Of a stretch of DNA of 64,000 bases, positions 9,777 through 19,261 are shown piece after piece. Source of the DNA: JACPRL01 sp035573715. Its GTDB lineage: Bacteria > Acidobacteriota > Terriglobia > Acidiferrales > 2-02-FULL-67-57. The DNA is taken from positions 1 through 64,000 of the forward strand of contig DATLZZ010000013.1 of assembly GCA_035573715.1 (NCBI GenBank), written 5' to 3'. Position 1 is the first letter of the stretch. Every line of letters starts with the position of its first letter. The position numbers were made by a program, and so were the translations under genes. The notes under the pieces were generated by a model. It made no database searches and was not told the DNA's origin. It worked only from the letters and a program-made list of their open reading frames with translations.

Positions 9777-11732
9777 ATGACCGCTCGCAAGACAACCCTG
9801 GCCCTGGGTCTGGTGGCCCTGTGTGCCTCTATCGGGTCGGCTATGGTGGCGACCACGCTCAACGATTTCTTCCTGCCCGGCAGCCAACCGGGGCAGTCGG
9901 GGCAACTGGAGACCCCGGACAAGTGCGACAACTGCCACGGCGACTACAACACCGCCGTCGAACCCGCCTTCAACTGGCGCGGCGGGATGATGTCCCAGGC
10001 GGCCCGCGATCCCTTCTTCTTCGCCTCGCTGACCATCGCCAACCAGGATGCCGCCGACTCCGGCGACCTGTGCATCCGCTGCCATTCGCCTGCCGGCTGG
10101 CTTGAAGGCCGTTCCTTCCCCACCGATGGCTCGGCGCTCAACAACAACGACCGCCAAGGCGTGCAGTGTGATTTCTGTCACAAGCTGGTCAAGCCCTCGC
10201 CACTTGGAATCAATCCCTATCCTACCGACACCGCCTACACCACGGGAAGTTATCCGCAGGATCAGAGCTATCTCTCCAAGCTGACGCCGATTCCCGGCTG
10301 GTCGGCCAATGGGATGTACATCGCCGACTCCAATAACGCCAAGCGCGGGCCCTTCATTGACGCCAACGCCAAGCACCAGATGTTCTACTCGCCGTTCCAC
10401 CAGGACGCGGCGCTCTGCGGCACCTGCCACGACGTCAGCAACCCGGCCTTCTCCCGTCAGCCGGATGGCTCCTACGCGCTCAACACACTCGGCCAGCCGG
10501 CCAGCTTCGACAACGGGGACTTCGATCCCGGGAAGATGTTCCCGGTGGAGCGCACCTACAGCGAATGGAAGATGAGCGCTTTCGCCGCGGGCGGGGTGGA
10601 CATGGGCGGGCGGTTCGGCGGCAACAAGCGCGTTGTCTCCACCTGCCAGGATTGTCACCTGCAGGACATCACCGGTGTGGCGGCCAACAAGGCGGGCACG
10701 CCCACCCGCACCGACCTGCCGCTGCACGATATGACCGGCGGCAACACCTTCATCCCCAAGACGCTGGCCGCGCTGTGGCCGGGCGAAGTGAACCAGGCGG
10801 CGCTGGATGCCGGCATCACGCGTGCTCGCTCGATGTTGCAGAAGGCCGCCACGCTCAGCGCCAGTTCGCCAACTTCTGGTGTGCTGCGCATCCGCGTGGT
10901 CAACGAGACGGCGCACAAGCTGCCCAGCGGCTACCCGGAAGGGCGTCGCATTTGGATCAACGTGAAATTCTTCGGCCCCTCCGGCAACCTCGTGCAGGAG
11001 CGCGGCGCCTACGACCTCCTCTCGGCAACCCTCGATTCCTCCTCGACCAAGGTTTATGCAATCCAGCCTGGGCTTTCTGCCGACTTGGCGGCGGCGCTCG
11101 GTGAGACCGCCGGGCCGAGCTTCCACTTTGTCCTGAACAACCAAATCTTCAAGGACAACCGCATTCCGCCGCGCGGCTTTACCAACGCGGCCTTCGCCGC
11201 CATTCAATCGCCGCCGATTGGTTACTCGTATGCGGATGGTCAGTATTGGGATGACACCGACTACGCCATTCCCAGCGGTGCCACCTACGCTGAAGTGCGG
11301 CTCTACTATCAAACAACCACCCGTGAGTTCGTGGAGTTCCTGCGCGACGAGAACGAGACCAACGACTGGGGCCAACGGCTTTACAACGCCTGGCTGGCCA
11401 ATGGCCAGTCGGCCCCCGAGTTGATGGCCATGACCACCTGGGGCACGCCGCCGACGGATACCGCCGCGCCGACCGCTCCCACCAATCTGACGGCTACGGC
11501 AGCTTCGCGATTGATCACACTGAGTTGGGGCGCTTCCACCGACAACCTCGGTGTCGCCGGCTACTACATTTACCGGAACGGCGCCCGCGCCGGTCTCTCC
11601 ACTACAACCTCGTTCAATGACAAGTACCTGAGTCCCCATACCACTTACTGCTACACCGCCACTGCGTTCGACGCCGCCGGCAACGAATCCATCTTCAGCA
11701 ACACCGCCTGCGCCACCACCCCGCGCAGATGA
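9777..11732 (+). CDS. Secreted five-heme c-type cytochrome with C-terminal FN3 domain
   Basis: The 651-residue product has a signal peptide (TTLALGLVALCASIGSAM) and five CxxCH heme-attachment motifs: CDNCH, CIRCH, CDFCH, CGTCH and CQDCH, all in the first half. A middle region follows (VNETAHKLPSGYPEGRR, a segment typical of multiheme-linked cytochrome domains) and a C-terminal fibronectin type III domain (APTNLTATAASRLITLSWG through YCYTATAFDAAGNES). Start ATG 9777 is set by GGGAGGTG. Heme loading would occur outside the membrane; cytochrome c maturation genes are not in the window. The multicopper oxidase gene lies 21 bp downstream on the same strand, so they are likely one operon. Predicted role: extracytoplasmic electron transfer; the electron donor and acceptor cannot be read from sequence. 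Confidence 0.9.
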   Translation: MTARKTTLALGLVALCASIGSAMVATTLNDFFLPGSQPGQSGQLETPDKCDNCHGDYNTAVEPAFNWRGGMMSQAARDPFFFASLTIANQDAADSGDLCIRCHSPAGWLEGRSFPTDGSALNNNDRQGVQCDFCHKLVKPSPLGINPYPTDTAYTTGSYPQDQSYLSKLTPIPGWSANGMYIADSNNAKRGPFIDANAKHQMFYSPFHQDAALCGTCHDVSNPAFSRQPDGSYALNTLGQPASFDNGDFDPGKMFPVERTYSEWKMSAFAAGGVDMGGRFGGNKRVVSTCQDCHLQDITGVAANKAGTPTRTDLPLHDMTGGNTFIPKTLAALWPGEVNQAALDAGITRARSMLQKAATLSASSPTSGVLRIRVVNETAHKLPSGYPEGRRIWINVKFFGPSGNLVQERGAYDLLSATLDSSSTKVYAIQPGLSADLAAALGETAGPSFHFVLNNQIFKDNRIPPRGFTNAAFAAIQSPPIGYSYADGQYWDDTDYAIPSGATYAEVRLYYQTTTREFVEFLRDENETNDWGQRLYNAWLANGQSAPELMAMTTWGTPPTDTAAPTAPTNLTATAASRLITLSWGASTDNLGVAGYYIYRNGARAGLSTTTSFNDKYLSPHTTYCYTATAFDAAGNESIFSNTACATTPRR

Positions 11733-11753
11733 GAAAAGAAAGGAGCAAATCCC

Positions 11754-13670
11754 ATGATTACCCGACGACATTTCCTAAAGGCAGGAGCGCTGGCCGGCGG
11801 AGGGCTGCTGCTGGGCGGGCGCTGGGTTGTACCCCGCCTCCTGGCCCAGATCCCGGGCGGGACACTTGACCCGACCCTCATTTCCAAGTACGTGATGCCG
11901 CTGGTCATCCCGCCGACGATGCCGCGCACCTCGAAGATTGTGCGGCGGGCCGCCAAGAATATTGACTACTATGAGATCGCTGTCCGGCAATTCCAGCAGC
12001 AGATATTGCCGATGCCGCTCCCGCCCACGACGGTGTGGGGCTACGGCTCCGCGAACCATCCCGGCTCGTTCCACTACCCTTCGTTCACGATTGAAGCCAA
12101 GTGGGAAACCCCGGTGCGGGTAAAGTGGATCAACGATTTGAAGGATCCCTTGACCGGCAACTTCCTGCCCCACATCCTGCCGGTCGATCCCACTCTGCAC
12201 TGGGCCAATCCGCCCGGGGGGATCGAGGGCCGGGACATGCGCCCGGAGTTCACCGAGACGCCCGGACCCTACACCGGCCCTGTGCCCATCGTCACTCACG
12301 TGCACGGTGCGCACGCCCCGCAGGAAAGTGACGGCTACCCCGAGGCCTGGTACCTGCCCAATGCCGCCAACATCGACCCGGAGTACGCCAAGACCGGAAC
12401 GTACTACGACATTTTCAAAGCGTCGTCCCCGCTGGGCTCTGACTGGAGCCCGGGGACGGCCGTGTTCCAGTATCCCAATGACCAGCGCGCGTCGACCCTC
12501 TGGTACCACGACCACACGCTGGGGATGACCCGCCTCAATGTCTATGCCGGACCTGCCGGCTTCTATCTGCTGCGCGGCGGACCCGGCGATGAAGTCATGG
12601 GGCAACTTCCCGGTTCGGCTCCGGTCGTGGGGCCGCCGGGGATGGAAACTTTCGAGATCCCCATCGTCATCCAGGACCGCTCCTTCAATGCCGATGGCTC
12701 GCTGTTCTATCCGGCGACGCGCGAGTTCTTCGATGAGTTCGAAGGCCCCTACGTTCCCGACAGCGACATTGCCCCGATTTGGAACCCGGAGTTCTTCGGC
12801 AACACCATGGTGGTGAACGGCCGAACCTGGCCCTATCTCGAAGTCGGCCAGCGCCGTTACCGTCTCCGCTTCCTCAACGGCTGCAACTCCCGCTTCCTGA
12901 TTCTGCGCTTCGACAACGACCATCCCTTCTGGCAGATTGGCTCCGAGGGAGGCTTCCTCCCCGCGCCAGTGGAGCTCTCGCAACTCCTGATGGCGCCGGC
13001 TGAGCGCGCCGACGTCATCGTCGACTTCACCCACGTCCCAGCCGGGACAACGCTCACACTGCTGAACGTGGGCCCGGACCAACCCTTCGGGGGAGGCGTG
13101 CCGGGAGTGGACTTCGACTCCGCTGAGCCGTCCACCACGGGCCAGGTGATGGAGTTCCGCGTCGTCCGCTCGGGCGGCGTAGACAATAGCACTCGGCCGG
13201 ACAAGCTCGTGCTGCCCCCTATCATCCCGATCGGGCCACCCAACAACACGCGACAGGTGTCGCTCAATGAGGCGGACTCAGCAGTACTGGAGAATGTGGG
13301 CCCGCGCGAGGCAGCGCTCGGCACGGTGGACTCGCAGGGCGCACCCGTCCCCGCAGACTGGGATTACCCCATGACGGAAAACCCAACCTTGAACTCAACC
13401 GAAGTCTGGGAGATTCACAACTTCACCGAAGATGCGCACCCCATTCACATCCACGAGGTGCAGTTTCAGGTGGTGAACCGCCAGCCGTTTGAGGGCTCGA
13501 TCCGGCCACCGGAAAGCTGGGAGACCGGCTTCAAGGACACCGTCATCGCGTACCCCGGGGAAATCACCCGCTTGGTTGCCTATTTCGACGTTCCCGGGCG
13601 GTTCGTCTGGCATTGCCACATCGTCGAGCACGAAGACAACGAGATGATGCGGCCGTACGAGATCACCTAG
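11754..13670 (+). CDS. Tat-exported multicopper oxidase (CotA/bilirubin oxidase-like)
   Basis: The 638-residue protein has a twin-arginine signal (MITRRHFLKAGALAGGG) and all four copper-ligand segments: HVHGAH, WYHDHTLGMTRLNVYAG, HPIHIHEVQFQV and HCHIVEHEDNEMM. The spacing and the sequence around the second and third segments resemble spore-coat CotA and bilirubin oxidase. A good ribosome site (AAAGGAG) precedes ATG 11754. It oxidises phenols or metal ions in known relatives, reducing oxygen to water. Being 21 bp behind a multiheme cytochrome gene, it may share an electron path with it; manganese or iron oxidation is an inference only. Confidence 0.94.
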   Translation: MITRRHFLKAGALAGGGLLLGGRWVVPRLLAQIPGGTLDPTLISKYVMPLVIPPTMPRTSKIVRRAAKNIDYYEIAVRQFQQQILPMPLPPTTVWGYGSANHPGSFHYPSFTIEAKWETPVRVKWINDLKDPLTGNFLPHILPVDPTLHWANPPGGIEGRDMRPEFTETPGPYTGPVPIVTHVHGAHAPQESDGYPEAWYLPNAANIDPEYAKTGTYYDIFKASSPLGSDWSPGTAVFQYPNDQRASTLWYHDHTLGMTRLNVYAGPAGFYLLRGGPGDEVMGQLPGSAPVVGPPGMETFEIPIVIQDRSFNADGSLFYPATREFFDEFEGPYVPDSDIAPIWNPEFFGNTMVVNGRTWPYLEVGQRRYRLRFLNGCNSRFLILRFDNDHPFWQIGSEGGFLPAPVELSQLLMAPAERADVIVDFTHVPAGTTLTLLNVGPDQPFGGGVPGVDFDSAEPSTTGQVMEFRVVRSGGVDNSTRPDKLVLPPIIPIGPPNNTRQVSLNEADSAVLENVGPREAALGTVDSQGAPVPADWDYPMTENPTLNSTEVWEIHNFTEDAHPIHIHEVQFQVVNRQPFEGSIRPPESWETGFKDTVIAYPGEITRLVAYFDVPGRFVWHCHIVEHEDNEMMRPYEIT

Positions 13671-13714
13671 ACAAGCCTTCGGCCGCCGGTTGCGCTGTAG
13701 GACCGGCGGCTTGT
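13671..13714 (+). terminator. Hairpin terminator after the multicopper oxidase
   Basis: CCGCCGGT (13683-13690) pairs with ACCGGCGG (13702-13709), and the flanks ACAAG and CTTGT extend the stem; CTTT follows. It begins directly after the stop codon. The T-tract is short. Confidence 0.55.
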
Positions 13715-13727
13715 CTTTGAAGCTCGA

Positions 13728-13756
13728 TTGCGCCTCGTCTTCCGCCAGCCTATAAT
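13728..13756 (+). promoter_or_regulatory. Candidate sigma-70 promoter of uvrA
   Basis: TTGCGC (13728-13733), a 17-bp spacer, and TATAAT (13751-13756). The predicted start is about 13763, giving a leader of roughly 65 nt to the uvrA ATG at 13829. I saw no SOS box by eye. Confidence 0.6.
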
Positions 13757-13828
13757 CATTGGTTTGGTATGCTGGCGCGGACAGCGCCGGTAGGGTTCCA
13801 GCTGCGCTGCGCGTGCCGATCCTGACTC

Positions 13829-16780
13829 ATGGCCACCAAAGTCGCCCCTGCCTCGAAAGAGGCCGTCATCGGAACGCGTGAGGCGCTTGTCGTCCGCGGG
13901 GCGCGGGTCCACAACCTGAAAAACATCACGGTGGAGATTCCGCACAGCGCCATCACCGTGATCACCGGGGTTTCAGGCTCGGGCAAGTCATCACTGGCGT
14001 TTGACACCATCTACGCCGAAGGCCAGCGGCGCTACGTAGAGTCGCTCTCCGCCTACGCCCGGCAGTTTCTGGAGCGCATCGAGAAGCCTGAGGTGGACGA
14101 AATCGAGGGCATCGCGCCCGCCATCGCCATCAAGCAGAAGAACACTGGGCGCAACCCACGCTCGACGGTCGCAACGGCCACCGAGCTCTACGACTACCTG
14201 CGGCTACTCTTTGCCCGAGTGGGCGAAACCTGGTGCGCGAACTGCGGCATCCGCGTCGAGCACGACACCATTGACCAGATTGCCGCCCGCGTGCTGGCGC
14301 TGCCCGCCGGCTCGCGGTTCTACGTCCTCTTTCGAGTCTCCCTTCCCGCCCCCGAGGGCAAGCGCAAGAAGGGAGTAACCGCCGAGGCGTTGAAGGCGGC
14401 ACTGACCACACTGCGGCAACGCGGCTTCAATCGACTCTACCAACGCGGGGCCAAGGGAGCGGCCGGCAAGCTGTTCGAGTTCTCGACGCCGGAATCCCTG
14501 CTTGACCTCGATCTTTCCGAACCGGTCTACGTACTTGTTGATCGTCTGGCCGTTCCTGCAGCAGGCGAAGACTCTGCGGGGTTCCGCTCGCGGCTGGTGG
14601 ATTCCGTGGAGCTCAGCTATCGCGAAGGCGATGGCGAGGTTTTCCTCGAGCTCGTTGCCGCGACGACGGGCGAGAACTGGCTGCGCTTTACCGAGCGCTT
14701 TGAGTGCCGCCGCTGCGGCGCCGTCTACGCGCCGCCCGAGCCGGCGCTCTTCAGCTTCAACAGTCCCCACGGCGCCTGCCCGCGCTGCCACGGCTTCGGG
14801 AACACCATTGACTTCGACCTCGACAAGGTCATCCCCGACAAGGGGCGGCGGCTGAGCGACGGCGCCATCGACCCGTGGAGCAAGCCGCGTTACCGCCATC
14901 TGCTGGGCGAGCTGCGTCGCTTCTGCCGGCGCGAAGGCATCGACCCGGATGCCTCGTGGAACGAGCTGTCCGCGCGCGAGCGCAAAAAGATTCTCGACGG
15001 GGACGAGGATTTCATCGGCGTTAAAGGCTTCTTTGCCTGGCTGGAGCGCAAGAAATACAAGCTGCACGTGCGCGTCTTTCTGAGCCGCTACCGCGGCTAC
15101 GCGCTCTGTCCGGAGTGCGAAGGTGCGCGGCTGCGCAAGGAAGCGCGGGCGGTGCGGTTGCCCTTGCAAGCGGGCGAGGAGGCGGGGCGCAGGTTGCCGG
15201 ACGTTGTGGCGATGAACATCGCCGAGGCGCGGCAGTTTTTCGACGCGCTGGAGCTGACGCGCACGCAGTTGGCCATCGCCGACAAGGTGCTGGAGGAGAT
15301 TCGCCACCGGCTGCGGTTCTTGGATGAAGTCGGCCTGGGCTACCTGACGCTCGACCGGCTGACCTCGACGCTGGCGGGAGGCGAGGCGCAGCGCATTCAA
15401 CTCGCGACTTCCATCGGGCAGCGGCTGGTGGGCGCGCTCTACGTGCTGGACGAGCCCTCTATCGGCTTGCACCCGCGCGACACCCACCGGCTGATTGAAA
15501 TCCTCAACAGCCTGCGCGCGCTTGGCAACACCATCCTGGTGGTCGAGCACGACCCGGAGATGATCCGCGCCGCCGACCACGTGCTGGACCTCGGGCCGGG
15601 GGCCGGGGAGCACGGGGGCCGGGTGGTTTTTTCCGGCCCGGTTGAAAGACTGGCGGGCGACAAAGATTCGCTCACGGGCCGCTACCTGAGCGGCGAGTTG
15701 CGGGTCGCGGTTCCGGCTACGCGTCGCCGTCCCAACCGCGAGTGGCTGCGCTTTCGTGGCTGCGCAGTGCACAACCTGAAGAACATCGACGTGGAGATTC
15801 CGCTGGGGTTGACGGTCGGCGTCACCGGCGTGTCGGGTTCAGGGAAATCGTCGCTGGTGCACGAGGTCATCTACCGGACGCTGGCGGCGCGAGCGACCAA
15901 CCCGCAGGCGCTGGTGAACTGCAGCGGGGTTGAAGGCGCCGAGCGGGTGCAAAGCGTGGTGCTGGTGGACCAGTCGCCCATCGGGCGCACGCCGCGCTCG
16001 AACCCGGTCACCTACATCAAGGCCTTCGACGCCATCCGCGAGCTGCTGGCGGCGACGCCGGAAGCCAAGAAGCGCGGCTACACGCCGGGGCACTTCAGCT
16101 TCAACGTGCCCGGGGGCCGCTGCGACACCTGCCAGGGCGATGGCACGGTGACGGTGGAAATGCAGTTTCTGGCCGATGTCGAGCTGGTCTGTGAAGACTG
16201 CCAGGGCACGCGCTTCAAGTCGGGCGTGCTGGAAGTGGGCTACAAAGGAAAGAACGTCCACGAGATTCTGCAATTGACGGTGCGGGAGGCGCTGGCCTTT
16301 TTTGCCGGCGCGCCCAAGGTGGTGCGGCGACTGAAGGTGCTCGACGACGTGGGGCTGGGCTACCTGCGGCTGGGGCAGTCGGCTACTACGCTCTCCGGCG
16401 GCGAAGCGCAGCGGGTGAAGCTGGCGGCGTATCTGACAGGCGACGAGGGCCCGCGGGAAGGCGACACGCCGCCGCGGGTGCTCTACATTTTCGACGAGCC
16501 GACAACCGGGCTGCACTTCGACGACATCCAAAAGCTGCTGGGGGCGTTTCGCAAGCTGCTGGAGGGGGGCGCGACCGTGCTCATCATCGAGCACAACCTG
16601 GAAGTCATCAAAACGATGGACTGGATCATCGACCTTGGGCCGGAAGGCGGAGACGAAGGCGGCCATATCGTGGTGGCCGGCACGCCCGAGCAGGTGGCGC
16701 ACGCGTCGCGCTCCCACACGGGACGGTTTCTGGCGCGGGTGCTGAACCACAACCATCGCAACCGCGCCACGACACGATGA
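13829..16780 (+). CDS. uvrA: Excinuclease ABC subunit A, UvrA
   Basis: Damage-recognition ATPase of nucleotide excision repair. The 983-residue product has two ABC ATPase halves: Walker A GVSGSGKSSLAFDT with signature LAGGEAQRIQLA, and GVSGSGKSSLVHEV with signature LSGGEAQRVKLA. Zinc modules CRRCGAVY...CPRCHGFG and CDTCQGDG...CEDCQGTRF are intact. It is slightly longer than the ~940 residues usual for the family. The ATG of the following TPR gene overlaps its stop, so they are translationally coupled. uvrC lies about 3 kb downstream; uvrB is not in the window. Confidence 0.98.
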   Translation: MATKVAPASKEAVIGTREALVVRGARVHNLKNITVEIPHSAITVITGVSGSGKSSLAFDTIYAEGQRRYVESLSAYARQFLERIEKPEVDEIEGIAPAIAIKQKNTGRNPRSTVATATELYDYLRLLFARVGETWCANCGIRVEHDTIDQIAARVLALPAGSRFYVLFRVSLPAPEGKRKKGVTAEALKAALTTLRQRGFNRLYQRGAKGAAGKLFEFSTPESLLDLDLSEPVYVLVDRLAVPAAGEDSAGFRSRLVDSVELSYREGDGEVFLELVAATTGENWLRFTERFECRRCGAVYAPPEPALFSFNSPHGACPRCHGFGNTIDFDLDKVIPDKGRRLSDGAIDPWSKPRYRHLLGELRRFCRREGIDPDASWNELSARERKKILDGDEDFIGVKGFFAWLERKKYKLHVRVFLSRYRGYALCPECEGARLRKEARAVRLPLQAGEEAGRRLPDVVAMNIAEARQFFDALELTRTQLAIADKVLEEIRHRLRFLDEVGLGYLTLDRLTSTLAGGEAQRIQLATSIGQRLVGALYVLDEPSIGLHPRDTHRLIEILNSLRALGNTILVVEHDPEMIRAADHVLDLGPGAGEHGGRVVFSGPVERLAGDKDSLTGRYLSGELRVAVPATRRRPNREWLRFRGCAVHNLKNIDVEIPLGLTVGVTGVSGSGKSSLVHEVIYRTLAARATNPQALVNCSGVEGAERVQSVVLVDQSPIGRTPRSNPVTYIKAFDAIRELLAATPEAKKRGYTPGHFSFNVPGGRCDTCQGDGTVTVEMQFLADVELVCEDCQGTRFKSGVLEVGYKGKNVHEILQLTVREALAFFAGAPKVVRRLKVLDDVGLGYLRLGQSATTLSGGEAQRVKLAAYLTGDEGPREGDTPPRVLYIFDEPTTGLHFDDIQKLLGAFRKLLEGGATVLIIEHNLEVIKTMDWIIDLGPEGGDEGGHIVVAGTPEQVAHASRSHTGRFLARVLNHNHRNRATTR

Positions 16781-18126
16781 AGACGCGCACAGCGGCGAAC
16801 TGGCCTGGAGTTGTCCTGGCGACAACGTTGCTGGTGGCGTTGTCGCTGGCGGCGCAGCAGAGCGCGAAGCCCGCGGCGGCGAAGAAGCCGGCCGAGAAGA
16901 AGCCGACGGCGGAGCAAGAGGGGCAAGCCGCGCTGGCCTCGGCTCAACTGGCGCTCGATCAGAAGCAGTACGACGCGGCGATTTCCCTGCTGGAAAACTT
17001 TCTCGAGTCGCATCCGCAGCACGCCGAAGGGCTGTTCAACCTCGCCTATGCCTACACAATGACGGGCCGCACCGGTGAGGCGCTGGATACCTATCGGCAA
17101 TCGCTGGAGGCCGACCCTAAGCTCTTCCCGGCACGCTTCAACCTCGGCATACTGCTGCTCAGGGAAGACAAGCCCGCCGAGGCTGCTGAAGAGCTGGTGC
17201 GAGCGACCGAGCTGGAGCCGGAGAACTACCGCGCTCACCTCTACGCCGCCATCGCACTCGAGCGCAGCGGCCGCAAAGAGGAAGCGCTGGCGCAGTACCG
17301 GCGCGCGGCGGAACTCGATCCGAAAGAAGTGGAGCCACGGCGGGCGGCGCTGGGACTGCTGTTGGAGAAGAACGACCTTACGGCGGCGCAGCCGCTTCTG
17401 GAAGAGCTACTGGCGCTGGAGCCACAGGCGCCAGACCTGCTGCGGCTGCGCGCCGACATCCATCTGCGACAGGAGCGCCCCGAGCAGGCGCTGGCGGCGT
17501 ACGAAGACTTCTTAAAGGTCAAACCGGATGACGCCGCGGCGCACCTGGCGCTGGGTCGCCTCTACCACGACCGGGGAAAGACGGACGACGCCTTGCGGCA
17601 CTTCGAGGCCGCCGAGCGAGCGCCGGACGCGCCAGAGGAGTCCCGCGCCGCCCGGCGCGAGCGCGCGGCGCTGCTGGCGGAGATGGAGCGCTGGGCCGAG
17701 GTGTTGCCGGTGCTCGAGAAGGCGTCGGCTGCAGAGCCGAAGGACGCCGAGTTGCACGCGGCGCTGGGCTTCGCTCTACTCCAGTTGAAGCAGTACCCGC
17801 GGGCGGCGGCGGAATTGCAGGCGGCGCTGAGCCTCGATGCTCGCGACGTCAAGACCTACGACCACCTGGCTTCGGCGCTGTACCTGGCCGGCGACTACGG
17901 CGGCGCCATCGGGGTGCTCGACCAGCGCGCCCGCCTGGCGGAAGAGACGCCGGGCACGCTCTTCCTGCGCGCGGTGTGCTACGACAAGCTGGCGCAGTGC
18001 GCGGCGGCGATGGACTACTACCAGAGGTTTCTGGCCCTGAACCGCGACACCAACTCCGACGCCTACTTTGAGGCCACCGGGCGGATGCGGCTGCTGAAAA
18101 ACACCTGCAAGCAGCGCCGCCGCTGA
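16777..18126 (+). CDS. Secreted TPR-repeat protein
   Basis: The 449-residue protein begins with a signal segment (GVVLATTLLVALSLAAQQ), a Lys/Ala-rich linker, then about ten tetratricopeptide repeats (for example LFNLAYAYTMTGRTGEALDTYRQSL and AHLALGRLYHDRGKTDDALRHF, each a standard 34-residue unit). TPR arrays bind proteins; the partner is unknown. ATGA overlap with uvrA suggests coupling to a DNA repair gene, but the export signal argues for an envelope role, so the link may be positional only. Confidence 0.9.
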   Translation: MKTRTAANWPGVVLATTLLVALSLAAQQSAKPAAAKKPAEKKPTAEQEGQAALASAQLALDQKQYDAAISLLENFLESHPQHAEGLFNLAYAYTMTGRTGEALDTYRQSLEADPKLFPARFNLGILLLREDKPAEAAEELVRATELEPENYRAHLYAAIALERSGRKEEALAQYRRAAELDPKEVEPRRAALGLLLEKNDLTAAQPLLEELLALEPQAPDLLRLRADIHLRQERPEQALAAYEDFLKVKPDDAAAHLALGRLYHDRGKTDDALRHFEAAERAPDAPEESRAARRERAALLAEMERWAEVLPVLEKASAAEPKDAELHAALGFALLQLKQYPRAAAELQAALSLDARDVKTYDHLASALYLAGDYGGAIGVLDQRARLAEETPGTLFLRAVCYDKLAQCAAAMDYYQRFLALNRDTNSDAYFEATGRMRLLKNTCKQRRR

Positions 18127-18127
18127 G

Positions 18128-18133
18128 TACAAT
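18128..18133 (+). promoter_or_regulatory. Candidate -10 box of the 18140 gene
   Basis: TACAAT lies 6 nt before the ATG at 18140, straddling the end of the TPR gene. A short GGAG (18134-18137) is too close to act as a normal ribosome site. This fits leaderless or near-leaderless initiation. No -35 was identified. Confidence 0.35.
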
Positions 18134-18139
18134 GGAGTC

Positions 18140-18625
18140 ATGGCTGGGGGGAGACTTTTACTACGCTCATTCCTTTTCGTGCTTCTTGCGGCCAGCCTGG
18201 CGCCAGCTGACGATCCCGGCAAGCTACGGCAACAACTCCAGCAGACGACCGACCCGGTGGAGCGCGCCAAACTGACCGCCAAGCTGGGCGACGCCATGCT
18301 GAAGCAGATGGCCGTTGAGTACAAGGCCAAAGAGTACGAAGCGGGCGACCGGCTGCTCGGGGAGTACCTGGAGTCGGTGCGCGCGGCCTATCGGGGCTTG
18401 CGCGACTCGGGCCGCAATGCCCGCAAAAAACCCGCCGGGTTCAAAGATCTCGAGATTCACCTGCGCAAGAGCGCCCGGGTTCTGGAAGACTTGAGCAAGC
18501 TGGTGCCTTTCGAGGAACGCCAGCCGTTGCAGCAGGCAGTGGAGGAAGTCGCCGAGATTCGCACCGGATTGCTAGAGGCGCTGATGAGCGGCAGCAAGGA
18601 CACAGCGCCGCGATCCGGCATCTAG
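18140..18625 (+). CDS. Secreted helical protein of unknown function
   Basis: I do not recognise this 161-residue protein. It has a signal peptide (LLLRSFLFVLLAASLAPAD) and a largely helical, charged body (KLRQQLQQTTDPVERAKLTA and similar). No catalytic motif is visible. It is 13 bp downstream of the TPR gene and 16 bp upstream of another secreted helical gene, with which it probably forms an operon. Confidence 0.75.
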   Translation: MAGGRLLLRSFLFVLLAASLAPADDPGKLRQQLQQTTDPVERAKLTAKLGDAMLKQMAVEYKAKEYEAGDRLLGEYLESVRAAYRGLRDSGRNARKKPAGFKDLEIHLRKSARVLEDLSKLVPFEERQPLQQAVEEVAEIRTGLLEALMSGSKDTAPRSGI

Positions 18626-18641
18626 GCAAGAGGGGACTCCT

Positions 18642-19256
18642 ATGAAACTCAATCGTTTTGCGATTCTGCTCGCCCTGCTGGCTGCGCCGGCGCTGGCTGA
18701 ACCGCAGCAGCCCGACTACCTCTCCAAAGAAGAAGTCGAACAGGCGCGGGAGATTCAGGAGCCGAACAAGCGCATCGAGCTGTTTCTGAAGTTTGCCGAT
18801 ACGCGGCTGGCAGCGTTCGAAAAGGCGCTGCAACCGACGCCTGGCGAAGAGCCGCCGCGTCCCTATCAGTTGAAAGACCTGCTCAACGATTTCATCCGCG
18901 CGGTGGACGACACCACCGACAAAACCCAGCAGCCACTGGAGCGCGGAGGCGTCGAGCTGAAGAAGGGGCGGGACAAGATCAACGTCAAAGGCCGCGAATT
19001 CCTGGCCCGGTTGCAGGCCATCCAGAATACAGAGGCGGGCGCGAGCGAGGACCTGCGCTTCGACCTCGAAGACGCGGTGGACGCGGTCAACGAGCTTCTG
19101 GCGCTGGCGAAGAACATCCCCGACGGCCTGATTCCCGTCAAAACGCTGCCGGCGATGGAGCTGGGAACGGAAAAAGAGGAGGCCGCGCCGGCGGGCAAGC
19201 CCACGCTCAAGCGTCGCACCGACAAGCCCGAGGACAAGCCGAAGCCCAAGCCCTAA
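18642..19256 (+). CDS. Secreted protein of unknown function
   Basis: The 204-residue product has a signal peptide (RFAILLALLAAPALAE), a helical body with EEVEQAREIQEPNKRIELFL and LKDLLNDFIRAVDDTTDK, and a Lys/Pro-rich C-terminus. The body resembles its upstream neighbour in style but I see no shared motif. ATG 18642 has AGAGGGGA upstream. Function not recognised; the shared context with the TPR protein suggests an envelope-associated role. Confidence 0.75.
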   Translation: MKLNRFAILLALLAAPALAEPQQPDYLSKEEVEQAREIQEPNKRIELFLKFADTRLAAFEKALQPTPGEEPPRPYQLKDLLNDFIRAVDDTTDKTQQPLERGGVELKKGRDKINVKGREFLARLQAIQNTEAGASEDLRFDLEDAVDAVNELLALAKNIPDGLIPVKTLPAMELGTEKEEAAPAGKPTLKRRTDKPEDKPKPKP

Positions 19257-19261
19257 CAGTC

